NCBI GenBank assembly: GCA_030699385.1
Contig: JAUYMY010000012.1
Location: 1 to 64,000 of the forward strand
Length of the DNA: 64,000 bases
From: Methylobacter sp.
GTDB lineage: Bacteria; Pseudomonadota; Gammaproteobacteria; Methylococcales; Methylomonadaceae
Direction of reading: 5' to 3'
Shown: positions 14,965-22,548 of the stretch, in pieces
Layout of the letters: every line of letters begins with the position of its first letter
Position numbering within the stretch: the stretch's first letter is position 1
Notes under the pieces: model-generated
The model's input: the letters and a program-made list of their open reading frames with translations, nothing else
Databases searched by the model: none
What the model was told of the DNA's origin: nothing
Program-made: the position numbers and the translations under genes

Positions 14965-15663
14965 TCAGCATTTATGCGTCAAAGCTTGGCCGCGTTTGCG
15001 TTGCACGGGCTTATGGAGCGATACGTCGCTGGCCGCATGTCTACCGGCAATCAGGGCATCATAATCGCGATAGCCTTGCGGTGTGTGGCCGGTGCGGTCA
15101 TCTGTCTTTAATTTGCTGCCGAAGCGTTGCTGCTTATATGCGGCAATGGCTTCTTTTTCGGCCGGACTGCCAGCAAATGCGCGGACTTGCAAACTGACGC
15201 GAGAAACCCAAGCATCGCAAAACAGATCGGCCATACGGATTTTATTAGCACGTTTGAAGCGTTTGAGGGTTTTACTGTACTCAGTACGGTCGTTATTAAT
15301 CTGGCGACGCAGTACGTCGAAGGTATACGAGGCCAGTTCCGGCTTGATGCCGATGCCGATAAATTTCATAACGCTATCGCGCCAGCCGCCGCCAGGCTGA
15401 AATACCGCTTGGCAGCCAAAGGCTGTGGCGACAACATCACTCAAAGCGCATAGATACAACGGCGGGTTGTACTTGCCGCCGGATTTGCTGATTTTTTCAT
15501 GCACGTTGGCGGCGGCTACGTCGCCGCTGGTCAGATTGTATTTAGCCATCAACGCTTCGGCTTGGCGTTTGGCCGTTTCGGCTTCGGCGGCATTGTCGCT
15601 GTTGGCCAGCGCCAAGCATTTGGCGATTTTTAGGGCGATTTTTTTTAGTTCTGCTTCGGTCAT
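14965..15663 (-). CDS. DUF2786-domain protein
   Basis: 232 aa. The N-terminal DUF2786 region (IALKIAKCLALANSDNAAEA, QAEALMAKYNLTSGD) is followed by the usual companion domain (KFIGIGIKPELASYTFDVLR, FCDAWVSRVSLQV) and a basic tail (RHAASDVSLHKPVQRKRGQA). Common in Mu-like phages and plasmids; the function is unproven. Flanked by R2 elements on both sides. Confidence 0.88.
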   Translation of the reverse strand: MTEAELKKIALKIAKCLALANSDNAAEAETAKRQAEALMAKYNLTSGDVAAANVHEKISKSGGKYNPPLYLCALSDVVATAFGCQAVFQPGGGWRDSVMKFIGIGIKPELASYTFDVLRRQINNDRTEYSKTLKRFKRANKIRMADLFCDAWVSRVSLQVRAFAGSPAEKEAIAAYKQQRFGSKLKTDDRTGHTPQGYRDYDALIAGRHAASDVSLHKPVQRKRGQALTHKC

Positions 15664-15714
15664 TAGAGTGTCCTGAATTGTGGTTTATTAAGCGACTGCG
15701 GCGGTTTGCCCCCG

Positions 15715-15799
15715 GGCTGGACGGGGCATGTTGCCCCGTCCGAAACGTTTTAACGCACTCCCATCAAAACGTTGCGACGGGGTACATACCCCGTCGCGC
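15715..15799. repeat. R2 element
   Basis: Complete three-hairpin copy between the DUF2786 gene and the 151-aa coiled-coil gene. The middle segment is TTTTAACGCACTCCCATCAA, longer than in the tandem copies at 18.9 kb. Confidence 0.88.
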
Positions 15800-15807
15800 C
15801 TAGAGTA

Positions 15808-16263
15808 TTATTTGATAGCGTCGGCAATCTTTGCAAGGCGTCCTGATTTCTCAAGATCGCCCAGTATATCGATAGCTTTCGCCGCCCTTTCAAGCAGCTC
15901 GACATAGCGCTCCAACTTGTCGAAGTTTGCGGCCTTCTCTATCCTGAGCAGTCCTTCGGAAAGCTTGGTAGTTGACTCCCTGACGCTTCCGCTGGCTTTC
16001 TTTGATGCCAGAGCAAAGCTCTGCTCTGCTGCCGTTAGCTTTCTTAGGCTTTCGGAAAATTTCTTTTCCACTGAATCTGTTAGTTCTATTGCTTTTTGTG
16101 CGTCTGTAGTCATTTTTTTTGCCTGTATTAAAAAGTGTGAATTTGCGTTTATCCGCCGCATAAATACCGGATACAGATCCTCTAATGGGTACGCTGGCCC
16201 ATATTTGTCGGTAAACGCGGGTTTTAGTCCTGTCTCAGTCTCTATTTTGCCTATAATTGACAT
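15808..16263 (-). CDS. Coiled-coil protein, unknown (151 aa)
   Basis: Residues 1-45 form a short domain (MSIIGKIETETGLKPAFTDK, YPLEDLYPVFMRRINANSHF). The rest is one long helix with heptads (AQKAIELTDSVEKKFSESLR, ESTTKLSEGLLRIEKAANFD). No membrane segment. GGGAG lies about 8 bases before ATG 16263, better than the ATG at 16278. It follows the hydrolase gene closely, so it is probably in the same operon. Not recognised. Confidence 0.72.
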   Translation of the reverse strand: MSIIGKIETETGLKPAFTDKYGPAYPLEDLYPVFMRRINANSHFLIQAKKMTTDAQKAIELTDSVEKKFSESLRKLTAAEQSFALASKKASGSVRESTTKLSEGLLRIEKAANFDKLERYVELLERAAKAIDILGDLEKSGRLAKIADAIK

Positions 16264-16278
16264 ATGTCTCGCTCCCAA

Positions 16279-16656
16279 TTACAAATCCGCCATCACATAA
16301 AACGTATGCCTGCCGATGCGGCGGGTCACATCGCCTTTGAATGCGGGTTTTTTGCCGGTGTTCCAGCTGTCCGCCTTGCCAATGATAGGCTTTTTGCGGT
16401 CGGTTAAGATGCTGTCGGCCAGCGTGATCCAATAATGCTCAAGCCGTGCCGGCGGCTGTTTCCGGGTCACGCCTTTGATCTTGCAAATCGCGGTTTTACT
16501 GCGCTTGGCCCGTGCCTTGGTCGCCTCACCCAGCGCAATAACACCCTCAATCGATTCGCCCCGGCCTTCGCTATACAGGATTTTAGACAAACATTTGGCC
16601 TCATCAGCCTGCGCTACAGGCATGGAAAGCAGCAGCGTTAATAACAGTCTTTTCAT
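16279..16656 (-). CDS. Secreted SleB-like cell wall hydrolase
   Basis: 125 aa. A signal peptide (MKRLLLTLLLSMPVAQA) is followed by AKCLSKILYSEGRGESIEGV, the start of hydrolase_2/SleB domains with the catalytic Glu in YSEGRGE, and by a conserved SWNTGKKPAF-like part. It should act on peptidoglycan, in addition to the GH24 lysozyme 5 kb downstream. It sits in the early/middle block rather than with lysozyme, so it may serve entry or early remodelling (guess). Confidence 0.78.
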   Translation of the reverse strand: MKRLLLTLLLSMPVAQADEAKCLSKILYSEGRGESIEGVIALGEATKARAKRSKTAICKIKGVTRKQPPARLEHYWITLADSILTDRKKPIIGKADSWNTGKKPAFKGDVTRRIGRHTFYVMADL

Positions 16657-16660
16657 CAGA

Positions 16661-16753
16661 TCACCTTTTTGTTAATAATTCGACCGACACAAGCAGCGCA
16701 ATGATTACCAACTGCACCACCGACACCTGCCAGACCAACGTTATTGCATCCAT
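16661..16753 (-). CDS. 30-aa membrane peptide
   Basis: MDAITLVWQVSVVQLVIIAL then LVSVELLTKR: one membrane helix with a charged C-terminus. The ATG overlaps the previous stop (TGATG), with AGGAG 6 bases before, so translation is well supported. It lies just before the secreted hydrolase, the place for a small holin-like or spanin-like partner (inference). Confidence 0.65.
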   Translation of the reverse strand: MDAITLVWQVSVVQLVIIALLVSVELLTKR

Positions 16754-17124
16754 CAGACTCTCCTGACCGCAGCCTTAATCAGCGCGGCAATCTTTTCCCG
16801 ATTCGCCCGCGCCTTGTCCTCGGGATACGCTGGGGCATCCAGGGCGGGATCTTTATATACTCTCGGCGGCAACAGCGGCCGCAATTGGCTGGGGCTCGGC
16901 CAGCGCTGGCTTTGCGCGGCCAGTTGCAAAAACGCGGCTTTCAACCGTGGTTTGTCCAGTTCTTCGTTCCAGGTGATAGGCCATTGGCTAATCACCCGCA
17001 CCCAGATGGTCGCGGTCTTGGTCACGGTTTCAGCAGCGGGGCCGCCGTCCAAATGCAGCACCACCAGCGCCTGCAAACATTCGGACACGGTTTTTCTAAG
17101 CCAATCCAAGTCATCAGTAGCCAT
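16753..17124 (-). CDS. Early-region protein, unknown (123 aa)
   Basis: MATDDLDWLRKTVSECLQAL, then IWVRVISQWPITWNEELDKP, RLKAAFLQLAAQSQRWPSPS, QLRPLLPPRVYKD and a basic helical tail. The central pattern of a Trp-rich segment followed by WPSPSQL resembles phage replication-associated proteins, but I cannot name the family. GGAGG lies upstream of ATG 17124, inside the end of the previous gene. Confidence 0.75.
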   Translation of the reverse strand: MATDDLDWLRKTVSECLQALVVLHLDGGPAAETVTKTATIWVRVISQWPITWNEELDKPRLKAAFLQLAAQSQRWPSPSQLRPLLPPRVYKDPALDAPAYPEDKARANREKIAALIKAAVRRV

Positions 17125-17590
17125 TGCCGAAATCCTCCAGGGCTTGCAGGGCTTGCGCGGTCTTGCTGGTGGCACCTGTGGGAGCGGCCACCCTGCCCCG
17201 ACTTGGGTTAATCGCGGCCGGGTGGCCGCTCCCACACGGTGAGTCGCTTTCGCTGACCAGTACATAATCCTCCAGCACCCGTTTTAAATAATTATGGTTG
17301 GTCAATGCCCTGCCGCCCTTGCCCTGCAAGCTGTCCACGGTCTGCCGCATGGCCTGGGCGACATTCCCGGCATGGCCCAAACCCAGCGCATCTTTTGCCA
17401 GTTTCAGCGCCCGATCATTAGCCAGATCGCGGCTGGGTGAGCGGAACAGACCCAGATAACCGACCAGCGCGCTGCCGGACTCGATGTCCAGCCGCACCAG
17501 CAAGCCCAGCAATTCCCGCCCGGCCTCATCCTGTACCAGCGCGTCTACGCTAATCCGGCTGTGGCAAATGGGGCATCGGTTAAGCTGCAT
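17114..17590 (-). CDS. Zinc-ribbon early protein, unknown, with in-frame R1
   Basis: 158 aa. It begins MQLNRCPICHSRISVDAL (a CPxCH knuckle), then EAGRELLGLLVRLDIESGSA, VGYLGLFRSPSRDLANDRAL, and ends with ATSKTAQALQALEDFGNGY. Similar proteins sit in the early region of Pseudomonas-type Mu phages. AGGAGG is 5 bases before ATG 17590. Positions 17178-17235 are an R1 pair read in frame as about 20 extra residues (CGSGHPAAINPSRGRVAAP), after which the normal C-terminus resumes. Confidence 0.8.
   Translation of the reverse strand: MQLNRCPICHSRISVDALVQDEAGRELLGLLVRLDIESGSALVGYLGLFRSPSRDLANDRALKLAKDALGLGHAGNVAQAMRQTVDSLQGKGGRALTNHNYLKRVLEDYVLVSESDSPCGSGHPAAINPSRGRVAAPTGATSKTAQALQALEDFGNGY
17178..17235. 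repeat. R1 inverted pair inside a coding region
   Basis: GTGGGAGCGGCCACCCTGCC, a short linker, then CGGCCGGGTGGCCGCTCCCAC. The left arm is slightly decayed. It lies in frame near the 3' end of the zinc-ribbon gene. Confidence 0.85.
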
Positions 17591-18068
17591 CATCGCCTCC
17601 TGCCTCGTGGGAGCGGCCACCCGGCCGCGAACTGTTCGCAGTGTTCGTGGCCGGGTGGCCACTCCCACGCTTCGCCGCATCTTTCGCCAGCGCGGCAATG
17701 ATCCCGGCCAATTCCCGCCCGTCGCAAAATTCCAGCGCGTCCTTTTTATACATGCGCTTAGCCAGGGCAAGGGCATACGCCCAAGGCCGTCCGGCGTCGG
17801 CCAACAGCGCTTCGATCTTGCCCAGCTGTTTGGCGTTGGCGGCCTTTGTCCCGGCATTATGCGGACGGCCTTTGTACACTTTGCTGCCGTTGAAGCCGAC
17901 TTTTTTCAGGTGTTCCAGTACGCTGGCACGGCCTGCGCTTGTTAAATCTTTGGCGCTATTAACACCGGCCACGCTCATCAGCATAGCCCGGTAGGTGTCG
18001 TCATCAAGCCCCAGTTGCTTTTTGGCAATGTGGATTTTAGCGAGTTCAATTTGTTTAATATTTTGCAT
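17580..18068 (-). CDS. gemA: GemA/gp16-family regulatory protein
   Basis: 162 aa, DUF1018 (Mu GemA, reported to affect host supercoiling and gene expression). QIELAKIHIAKKQLGLDDDT, YRAMLMSVAGVNSAKDLTSA, GKIEALLADAGRPWAYALAL and KRMYKKDALEFC are the family hallmarks. The expected C-terminus is near AALAKDAAK; the following residues (RGSGHPATNTANSSRPGGR) come from an R1 pair read in frame. The gene still ends overlapping the start of the next gene. Confidence 0.92.
   Translation of the reverse strand: MQNIKQIELAKIHIAKKQLGLDDDTYRAMLMSVAGVNSAKDLTSAGRASVLEHLKKVGFNGSKVYKGRPHNAGTKAANAKQLGKIEALLADAGRPWAYALALAKRMYKKDALEFCDGRELAGIIAALAKDAAKRGSGHPATNTANSSRPGGRSHEAGGDDAA
17607..17668. repeat. R1 inverted pair (REPIN) inside gemA 3' end
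   Basis: Two inverted R1 arms joined by AACTGTTCGCAGTGTT. Nearly identical to 20801-20861, including the linker. Confidence 0.9.
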
Positions 18069-18080
18069 GGTAATCGTCCG

Positions 18081-18350
18081 TTATTCGTCTGATTTACTGT
18101 CTTGGTCACTATCAATAACTAAGCGCCCCATTCTCGCCACCGCACCAAAATTGTGCCCTTCTTTTTGCGCTAAAATGCTCAATTTTGCGGCATTAATTTC
18201 GCACTGAATATTGTCGTTCAATACTTTCATGCTAGCCGCGATTGCCATGCCCGTTGAAACCGAAATGTTGCCGTCACGCAGCTGAATCATGGTCTCCAAA
18301 ATGAATCGGCGGGCGTCGCCAAAATTATCAATGCTAGTTATTTTACTCAT
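18081..18350 (-). CDS. Early-region protein, unknown (89 aa)
   Basis: MSKITSIDNFGDARRFILET, MIQLRDGNISVSTGMAIAAS, then a helical part ending in an acidic tail (VIDSDQDSKSDE). Its ATG overlaps the preceding stop (ATGA). Similar proteins with a GNISVSTGMAIA-like middle occur in phage early regions; no function is known to me. Confidence 0.78.
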   Translation of the reverse strand: MSKITSIDNFGDARRFILETMIQLRDGNISVSTGMAIAASMKVLNDNIQCEINAAKLSILAQKEGHNFGAVARMGRLVIDSDQDSKSDE

Positions 18351-18835
18351 AGTTGTTTACCTATCTGTCTCATCATTGCGGTTGTTAATCTGATAAATTC
18401 TTTGTTTCTATTTTCTGGCTTTGGCGAAAAAGCGTTTCCCGGAAATATCGGCTCCCAGCCACGAAAAGCCTGGTTCACCCCCAAACAACCACCCTGATAA
18501 TAGGCACCGTTACGACCATACGTACAATTGTCGTTCCATGCTCTTTTCGAGCTAAATTCAGGATGCTTTTTCGTAAATAACTCATAAAACGCACGAAACT
18601 CATCCGGCCAGACTACCGATTTCATCCTGACCCAGCGCGACATAATCTTTGTCCACGCCGATGCTTGTGAGTCATATCGCATCGCTAAATACCCAGCAAA
18701 AGGGATATAATTTTTCTGCCACATCTCTTTTGCGGGCATAAAACGCACCTCGACAGGAATGCCTAAATATCGCGGCTTATTGATGGCAATGTGGATTTTT
18801 GCCAGCTGTTGTTGTTTGGTTTGTGGTTTGTGCAT
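18347..18835 (-). CDS. Early-region protein, unknown (162 aa)
   Basis: MHKPQTKQQQLAKIHIAINK at the N-terminus closely resembles the start of GemA (QIELAKIHIA). The rest differs: a Trp/Tyr/Arg-rich domain with SRWVRMKSVVWPDEFRAFYE and CTYGRNGAYYQGGCLGVNQA. GGAG lies 6 bases before ATG 18835. A phage-type enzymatic or DNA-binding role is possible but I cannot assign it. Confidence 0.75.
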   Translation of the reverse strand: MHKPQTKQQQLAKIHIAINKPRYLGIPVEVRFMPAKEMWQKNYIPFAGYLAMRYDSQASAWTKIMSRWVRMKSVVWPDEFRAFYELFTKKHPEFSSKRAWNDNCTYGRNGAYYQGGCLGVNQAFRGWEPIFPGNAFSPKPENRNKEFIRLTTAMMRQIGKQL

Positions 18836-18865
18836 TAATCTCTCCAGGTTAAACATGATCGTCAC

Positions 18866-19103
18866 GGGCTGGACGGGGCATGTTGCCCCGTCCGAAACGT
18901 TTTAAACGTTGCAACGGGGGACATACCCCGTCGCGCGTTAAAATCAATAAAACCACGGGCTGGACGGGGCATGTTGCCCCGTCCGAAACGTTTTAAACGT
19001 TGCAACGGGGTACATACCCCGTCGCGCGTTAAGCATGTTGCCCCGTCCGAAACGTTTTATGTTCGCTCAAAACGTTGCAACGGGGTACATACCCCGTCGC
19101 GCG
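18866..19103. repeat. Three R2 copies in tandem
   Basis: Copies at 18866-18937, 18958-19029 and 19031-19103. The first two lack the spacer inside the middle hairpin (AACGTTTTAAACGTT only); the third lacks the outer part of the first hairpin. They fill the gap between two early genes. Confidence 0.9.
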
Positions 19104-19108
19104 GTAAA

Positions 19109-19435
19109 TCAATAAAACTCCAGCCCACGGCCGGTGTTGACGTTGACCGCCTTACCGGTCAAAAACTGCCGGGCCAACGCCAAATCCATCGCCCGCGATG
19201 GTTGCTGACGCTTATCTTCAAATGTCGCCGCGCGTTTGCGCTTAGTCAGCGCCCGATGCCGCCCGACCGGATCACTGGCTATCCACGCCAGCGCCGCCTC
19301 GGCACGATACGTAAAGCCCTTTCCCTGCTTGGCGACCGGTTGCGGCGCGTCTTCGTATTGCAGCAAATCGCCGAGAAAGGCACGCGATATGCCCAGCAAT
19401 TCGGCCATCTGTTCACGCGTCATCAGATCTTCCAT
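19109..19435 (-). CDS. Excisionase/MerR-like HTH protein
   Basis: 108 aa. MTREQMAELLGISRAFLGDL, then APQPVAKQGKGFTYRAEAAL and AWIASDPVG form a winged helix as in AlpA/Nu1-type DNA-binding proteins. The C-terminal half is basic. The start overlaps the stop of the 76-aa gene (TAATG). Likely a DNA-binding early regulator; target unknown. Confidence 0.78.
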   Translation of the reverse strand: MEDLMTREQMAELLGISRAFLGDLLQYEDAPQPVAKQGKGFTYRAEAALAWIASDPVGRHRALTKRKRAATFEDKRQQPSRAMDLALARQFLTGKAVNVNTGRGLEFY

Positions 19436-19665
19436 TAGTGCATCCTCTTTTCTACCATATTGGTTATTGTTGGCTCGCCGCTTTCAATGTCGTCAATGGC
19501 AGCCTGTAAAAATCCTGCGACAAACTCATCGCCCATCAAGTGCCTAAACAAATCTATCAGCAGAATCAATACGCGCTGTAAAAAATCAGAAGTTTCCTCT
19601 TTGCTACGGCCGCCAAGATCCATTAACTGATTAACGCGTTGTTTTATAAATGCCATGTCCATCAT
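19435..19665 (-). CDS. Small early protein, unknown (76 aa)
   Basis: Helical: MAFIKQRVNQLMDLGGRSKE, then DFLQRVLILLIDLFRHLMGD and AAIDDIESGEPTITN. The middle helix is amphipathic to hydrophobic. ATG 19665 overlaps the DUF3164 stop (TGATG) with GGGG 5 bases before. Confidence 0.72.
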   Translation of the reverse strand: MMDMAFIKQRVNQLMDLGGRSKEETSDFLQRVLILLIDLFRHLMGDEFVAGFLQAAIDDIESGEPTITNMVEKRMH

Positions 19666-20288
19666 CACAACCCCGCCAAATCCAGCGCCAACTGGTCGAA
19701 CTTGCCGGAACTGTTGCGCCGGTAGATGCGCAGATAAGCCTTAGTGCTGACCACTTGCATCGAGTCGCGCAAGGCCTGCATCGCCGCCATCCATTGCTCG
19801 TCATCAATATCCAGTTGCAGCAGGGTATAAATGCGCCCAAGGCTGATCTTGCCCTCTTTATCCGTCTGAAAAGCGTGTTCGACCAGCGCCTTAACTTCGT
19901 TGCCGCTGCCCTCAGTCCAACGATGAATACAGGCATCGACCAGCTCTTTCGCCGCTTGCAGGCGTTCGTCGAAAATCTTCACGTCGGCCTGCGAGAGCTT
20001 GATTTGATACTGGCCGTCGAAGCTGCACAAGGTGATGTTGCCCTTGATACCGCCCAATTTCAGGCCGTATTTTTCAGCGGACAGCTCGACAAAGGCCTGG
20101 ATGTCGCCAAACGCTTCGTTTTTAAAATCGCCCATAATCGTCCGCAAGTCGTTGGCTTTACTGACAATCTCCAGCACCAGATTGTCGCGGGTTTTGTCGA
20201 TCTCGCTGACCAGTGCGCTGGGCACCAAATGGCCTGCGCCGTTGCGTAAATAGCCTAAGGGGATTTCGTTGCGGGTTAATTCGTTCAT
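19665..20288 (-). CDS. DUF3164-family protein
   Basis: 207 aa. GYLRNGAGHLVPSALVSEID, EAFGDIQAFVELSAEKYGLK, GGIKGNITLCSFDGQYQIKL and ELVDACIHRWTEGSGNEVKA are diagnostic of DUF3164, a near-universal early gene of Mu-like phages downstream of B. The role is unknown; sometimes called a sulfate transport-like protein in databases without basis. It starts a tight run of coupled genes down to 19109. Confidence 0.93.
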   Translation of the reverse strand: MNELTRNEIPLGYLRNGAGHLVPSALVSEIDKTRDNLVLEIVSKANDLRTIMGDFKNEAFGDIQAFVELSAEKYGLKLGGIKGNITLCSFDGQYQIKLSQADVKIFDERLQAAKELVDACIHRWTEGSGNEVKALVEHAFQTDKEGKISLGRIYTLLQLDIDDEQWMAAMQALRDSMQVVSTKAYLRIYRRNSSGKFDQLALDLAGL

Positions 20289-20336
20289 GTGTGTACCTAT
20301 TATTAAGAGTTAATTGTGTGTTACTGCCTAACCAAT

Positions 20337-20416
20337 GCGCGACGGGGTATGTACCCCGTTGCAACGTTTTGATGCGGACATAAAACGTTTCGGACGGGGC
20401 AACATGCCCCGTCCGG
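20337..20416. repeat. R2 element
   Basis: Full copy in the gap between the 20480 gene and DUF3164, in the opposite orientation to the 18.9 kb copies and the same as 14843. The CTCTGCGCCGACCTCTGCGC stretch beyond it looks like further repeat debris. Confidence 0.87.
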
Positions 20417-20479
20417 CGAAGCTCTGCGCCGACCTCTGCGCGCCTCTGCGGTTAAACCTTTACCAAGTCCGCCAAACTA

Positions 20480-20881
20480 TCAATGCGTCCACGGCAATGG
20501 CCTGATCGGCTTATGCCAAACCACCTTCACGCCATCCATGACCGCCGCATAATCGCGGTACATCTGCCCACCCGCGCCGCTCTGGCCGGTGCAGACCGAC
20601 ACTAAGCGCACCGTATCAGCACAGGGTTTGATAGTGATAGACGGGCAATCGCCAAAGCGCGCGGTCAACACGCTAAAGCCCATATCCTTGAGCTGTCCCG
20701 CCACCAAAGCCACTTGCCCAATGGCCACCGGTTCAACCGGCCGGTTAAGCATTTGGTAGCTCTTCATGCTGTCCGCCTGACGGGAGCAGACGCTCTCCTC
20801 GTGGGAGCGGCCACCCGGCCGCGAACTGTTCGCAGTGTTCGTGGCCGGGTGACCACTCCCGCCCAAATTAAACAAACTCAT
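20480..20881 (-). CDS. Early protein, unknown, with REPIN near its start
   Basis: 133 aa if started at ATG 20881, which has GGGGG 5-6 bases before it and overlaps the previous stop (ATGA). After MSLFNL the frame runs through an R1 pair (20801-20861), then reaches MKSYQMLNRPVEPVAIGQVA, AGQLKDMGFSVLTARFGDCP, SITIKPCADTVRLVSVCTGQ. ATG 20767 is a second possible start (95 aa) with a weak ribosome site. I think the older gene began at 20881 and the REPIN entered in frame. Family not recognised. Confidence 0.72.
   Translation of the reverse strand: MSLFNLGGSGHPATNTANSSRPGGRSHEESVCSRQADSMKSYQMLNRPVEPVAIGQVALVAGQLKDMGFSVLTARFGDCPSITIKPCADTVRLVSVCTGQSGAGGQMYRDYAAVMDGVKVVWHKPIRPLPWTH
20801..20861. repeat. 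R1 inverted pair (REPIN)
   Basis: Two inverted R1 arms with the same linker as 17607-17668. It lies six codons after the start of the 20881 gene. Confidence 0.88.
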
Positions 20882-21081
20882 AAATCCCCCGCCTTATACA
20901 CATCGGCCAGATGCACCGCCGCCTTCAGCACTAAAATCAGCGCATCGCACTCGGCGGTATTGAGCACCGCCGCCTGCACCTGACCATCAACCTCCATTTC
21001 CAAGCGAATCACCCGGCTGGACATGTCCGTCATCGTGGTTACGGTATCGCCGCTTAACAAACCTAATTTATTCAAAAACAT
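20878..21081 (-). CDS. Small early protein, unknown (67 aa)
   Basis: MFLNKLGLLSGDTVTTMTDM, SSRVIRLEMEVDGQVQAAVL, NTAECDALILVLKAAVHLAD. Two beta strands followed by a helix. Coupled to its downstream neighbour by ATGA. Not recognised. Confidence 0.7.
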   Translation of the reverse strand: MFLNKLGLLSGDTVTTMTDMSSRVIRLEMEVDGQVQAAVLNTAECDALILVLKAAVHLADVYKAGDL

Positions 21082-21083
21082 CA

Positions 21084-21389
21084 CTATTCCCCCTTGTGGT
21101 GACAGGACTGGCAGGCTTCCCACCAGACTAATTTAGACGCGCCGCCGAAAGGACGGGGCGCGGTGGAGCGGTTGCGGCACACGTCCCGACCGATGATTTC
21201 ACCGGCATACGGACACTGCACCACGTTGACAAACTTCCGCGCAAAGGCGTTCAGGATCGGCGTCGGGTTTGGATAATGCCCGGTGCAGACCATACGCACC
21301 GCCGATTTTTTAATCCCCAGCGTGTCCGCCAACACATGAGTGCCGACTTCTTCGCGTTTGCTTTTAAACTGCATCAATAACTCATCCAT
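21084..21389 (-). CDS. Early protein with zinc-binding C-terminus (101 aa)
   Basis: MDELLMQFKSKREEVGTHVL, ADTLGIKKSAVRMVCTGHYP resembles an HTH. The second half has cysteines at CPYAGEII, CRNRSTAPRP and CQSC(HH), as in small phage proteins with a treble-clef-like finger. It overlaps the 111-aa gene by 8 bases, so ATG 21389 is preferred over the longer frame. DNA-binding role likely, target unknown. Confidence 0.75.
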   Translation of the reverse strand: MDELLMQFKSKREEVGTHVLADTLGIKKSAVRMVCTGHYPNPTPILNAFARKFVNVVQCPYAGEIIGRDVCRNRSTAPRPFGGASKLVWWEACQSCHHKGE

Positions 21390-21717
21390 GACCCAACTCC
21401 TGCTTGCTGTTCGGGTCAAACACCACCCCGTCAGCCCTGACGATAGGCGGCAATGGCCCCAGATTGCGCACCAGCACATAGCAATAACTGCCGTTGCTGG
21501 TCAGGATCCCGTCGTCTTCGCGTTCAGCCTCCAACACGCCGACCGCGACCAAGCGCAACAACCAGCGCCGCAGGTTGGAATCGGCGCTTTTCTCCTCGCC
21601 GGTGCAGATCGAGCGCTGGATTTCCACCAGCGTCATCGCCTTATTTTTCCGCATCACCCACCACGCTTTAGCCCTAAGGCCGCGCGTGGCTTTTATTTTT
21701 CTTCTTCGTACTGCCAT
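21382..21717 (-). CDS. Winged-helix early protein (111 aa)
   Basis: Basic start MAVRRRKIKATRGLRAKAWW, then VMRKNKAMTLVEIQRSICTG and NLRRWLLRLVAVGVLEAERE, a winged-helix pattern; the C-terminus SYCYVLVRNLGPLPPIVRAD is typical of Mu-like phage proteins found just after B. Probably DNA-binding. Confidence 0.78.
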   Translation of the reverse strand: MAVRRRKIKATRGLRAKAWWVMRKNKAMTLVEIQRSICTGEEKSADSNLRRWLLRLVAVGVLEAEREDDGILTSNGSYCYVLVRNLGPLPPIVRADGVVFDPNSKQELGHG

Positions 21718-21743
21718 TATCTCTACTCCGGTTTTTATGATGG

Positions 21744-22472
21744 CTACTTACCGCGCCGCAATGACTTCATCGCGTCCTGACACAACATCACCCCTTTCAC
21801 ATCGGCCGCCGTCAGCGTGGCAGTGCCCTTGGCCTCGGCAATGTCCTCCAAAATCCGCCCGGCATTCGACAGCAAACGGTAACGCCCCCGCGACTGGGTC
21901 AACGCCTGCTGCACAATGGCCGCATCGACCGTCACCTCGCACAATTCCTGCAAATACAGCTTGCAATCATCAAACGTGGCCGGCACAAACTCGACCAGGG
22001 CGCTGATGCGGGTCGCGATATGCGCCAGCTTGTGTTCACCAAATCGATGCTTCTCACTGGCATGGCACACCAGAATCAACACACTCCCGGCTTGCTCACA
22101 AATACGGCGCAGGTATTCGATACAGTCCGCCTTGCTCGCCAGCCCGTGCTGCGCTTCATCTAAAATCACCGTCGGATGACGTTGGTTAAAGGTATCGACA
22201 ATGGCCTTTTGCTGGGCAAACTTGGTGCCGCCCTGGCAACCCAATTCATAGGCCAACAAGTCACGCAAATACGCCACGGTCATTCCCGGCATCCCCTCAA
22301 TATGGATGGCATTGCGTTCCGCGCCGATGTTGTCGACACAGCGTGATTTGCCGGTACCGGGCTCACCGGCCAACAGCAAAATCCGCGCTTCCCGTGGTGC
22401 GCGTGTTTCCACGCCCTCCAGCATCGCCATAAACAGGCGGTGATTGCTGGTTTTCACATAGTGGTTTTTCAT
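21744..22472 (-). CDS. B: Mu B-like target-selection ATPase
   Basis: 242 aa AAA+ ATPase that binds target DNA and activates the transposase. Walker A GEPGTGKS (residues 36-43), Walker B TVILDEAQ (101-108), sensor-like LILVCHASEKHRFGEHK. I choose ATG 22472 (AGAGGATT before it), because family members begin with a similar M..H..TSN motif. An open frame extends to GTG 22622 through a REPIN and an unconserved stretch. Confidence 0.93.
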   Translation of the reverse strand: MKNHYVKTSNHRLFMAMLEGVETRAPREARILLLAGEPGTGKSRCVDNIGAERNAIHIEGMPGMTVAYLRDLLAYELGCQGGTKFAQQKAIVDTFNQRHPTVILDEAQHGLASKADCIEYLRRICEQAGSVLILVCHASEKHRFGEHKLAHIATRISALVEFVPATFDDCKLYLQELCEVTVDAAIVQQALTQSRGRYRLLSNAGRILEDIAEAKGTATLTAADVKGVMLCQDAMKSLRRGK

Positions 22473-22548
22473 CGTATAATCCTCTTGCTTTGTTTTAAAA
22501 ATGCCGTCCGGTTGCAGCCGAACAGCGTGTTGTAGCATCTGCCACCTT

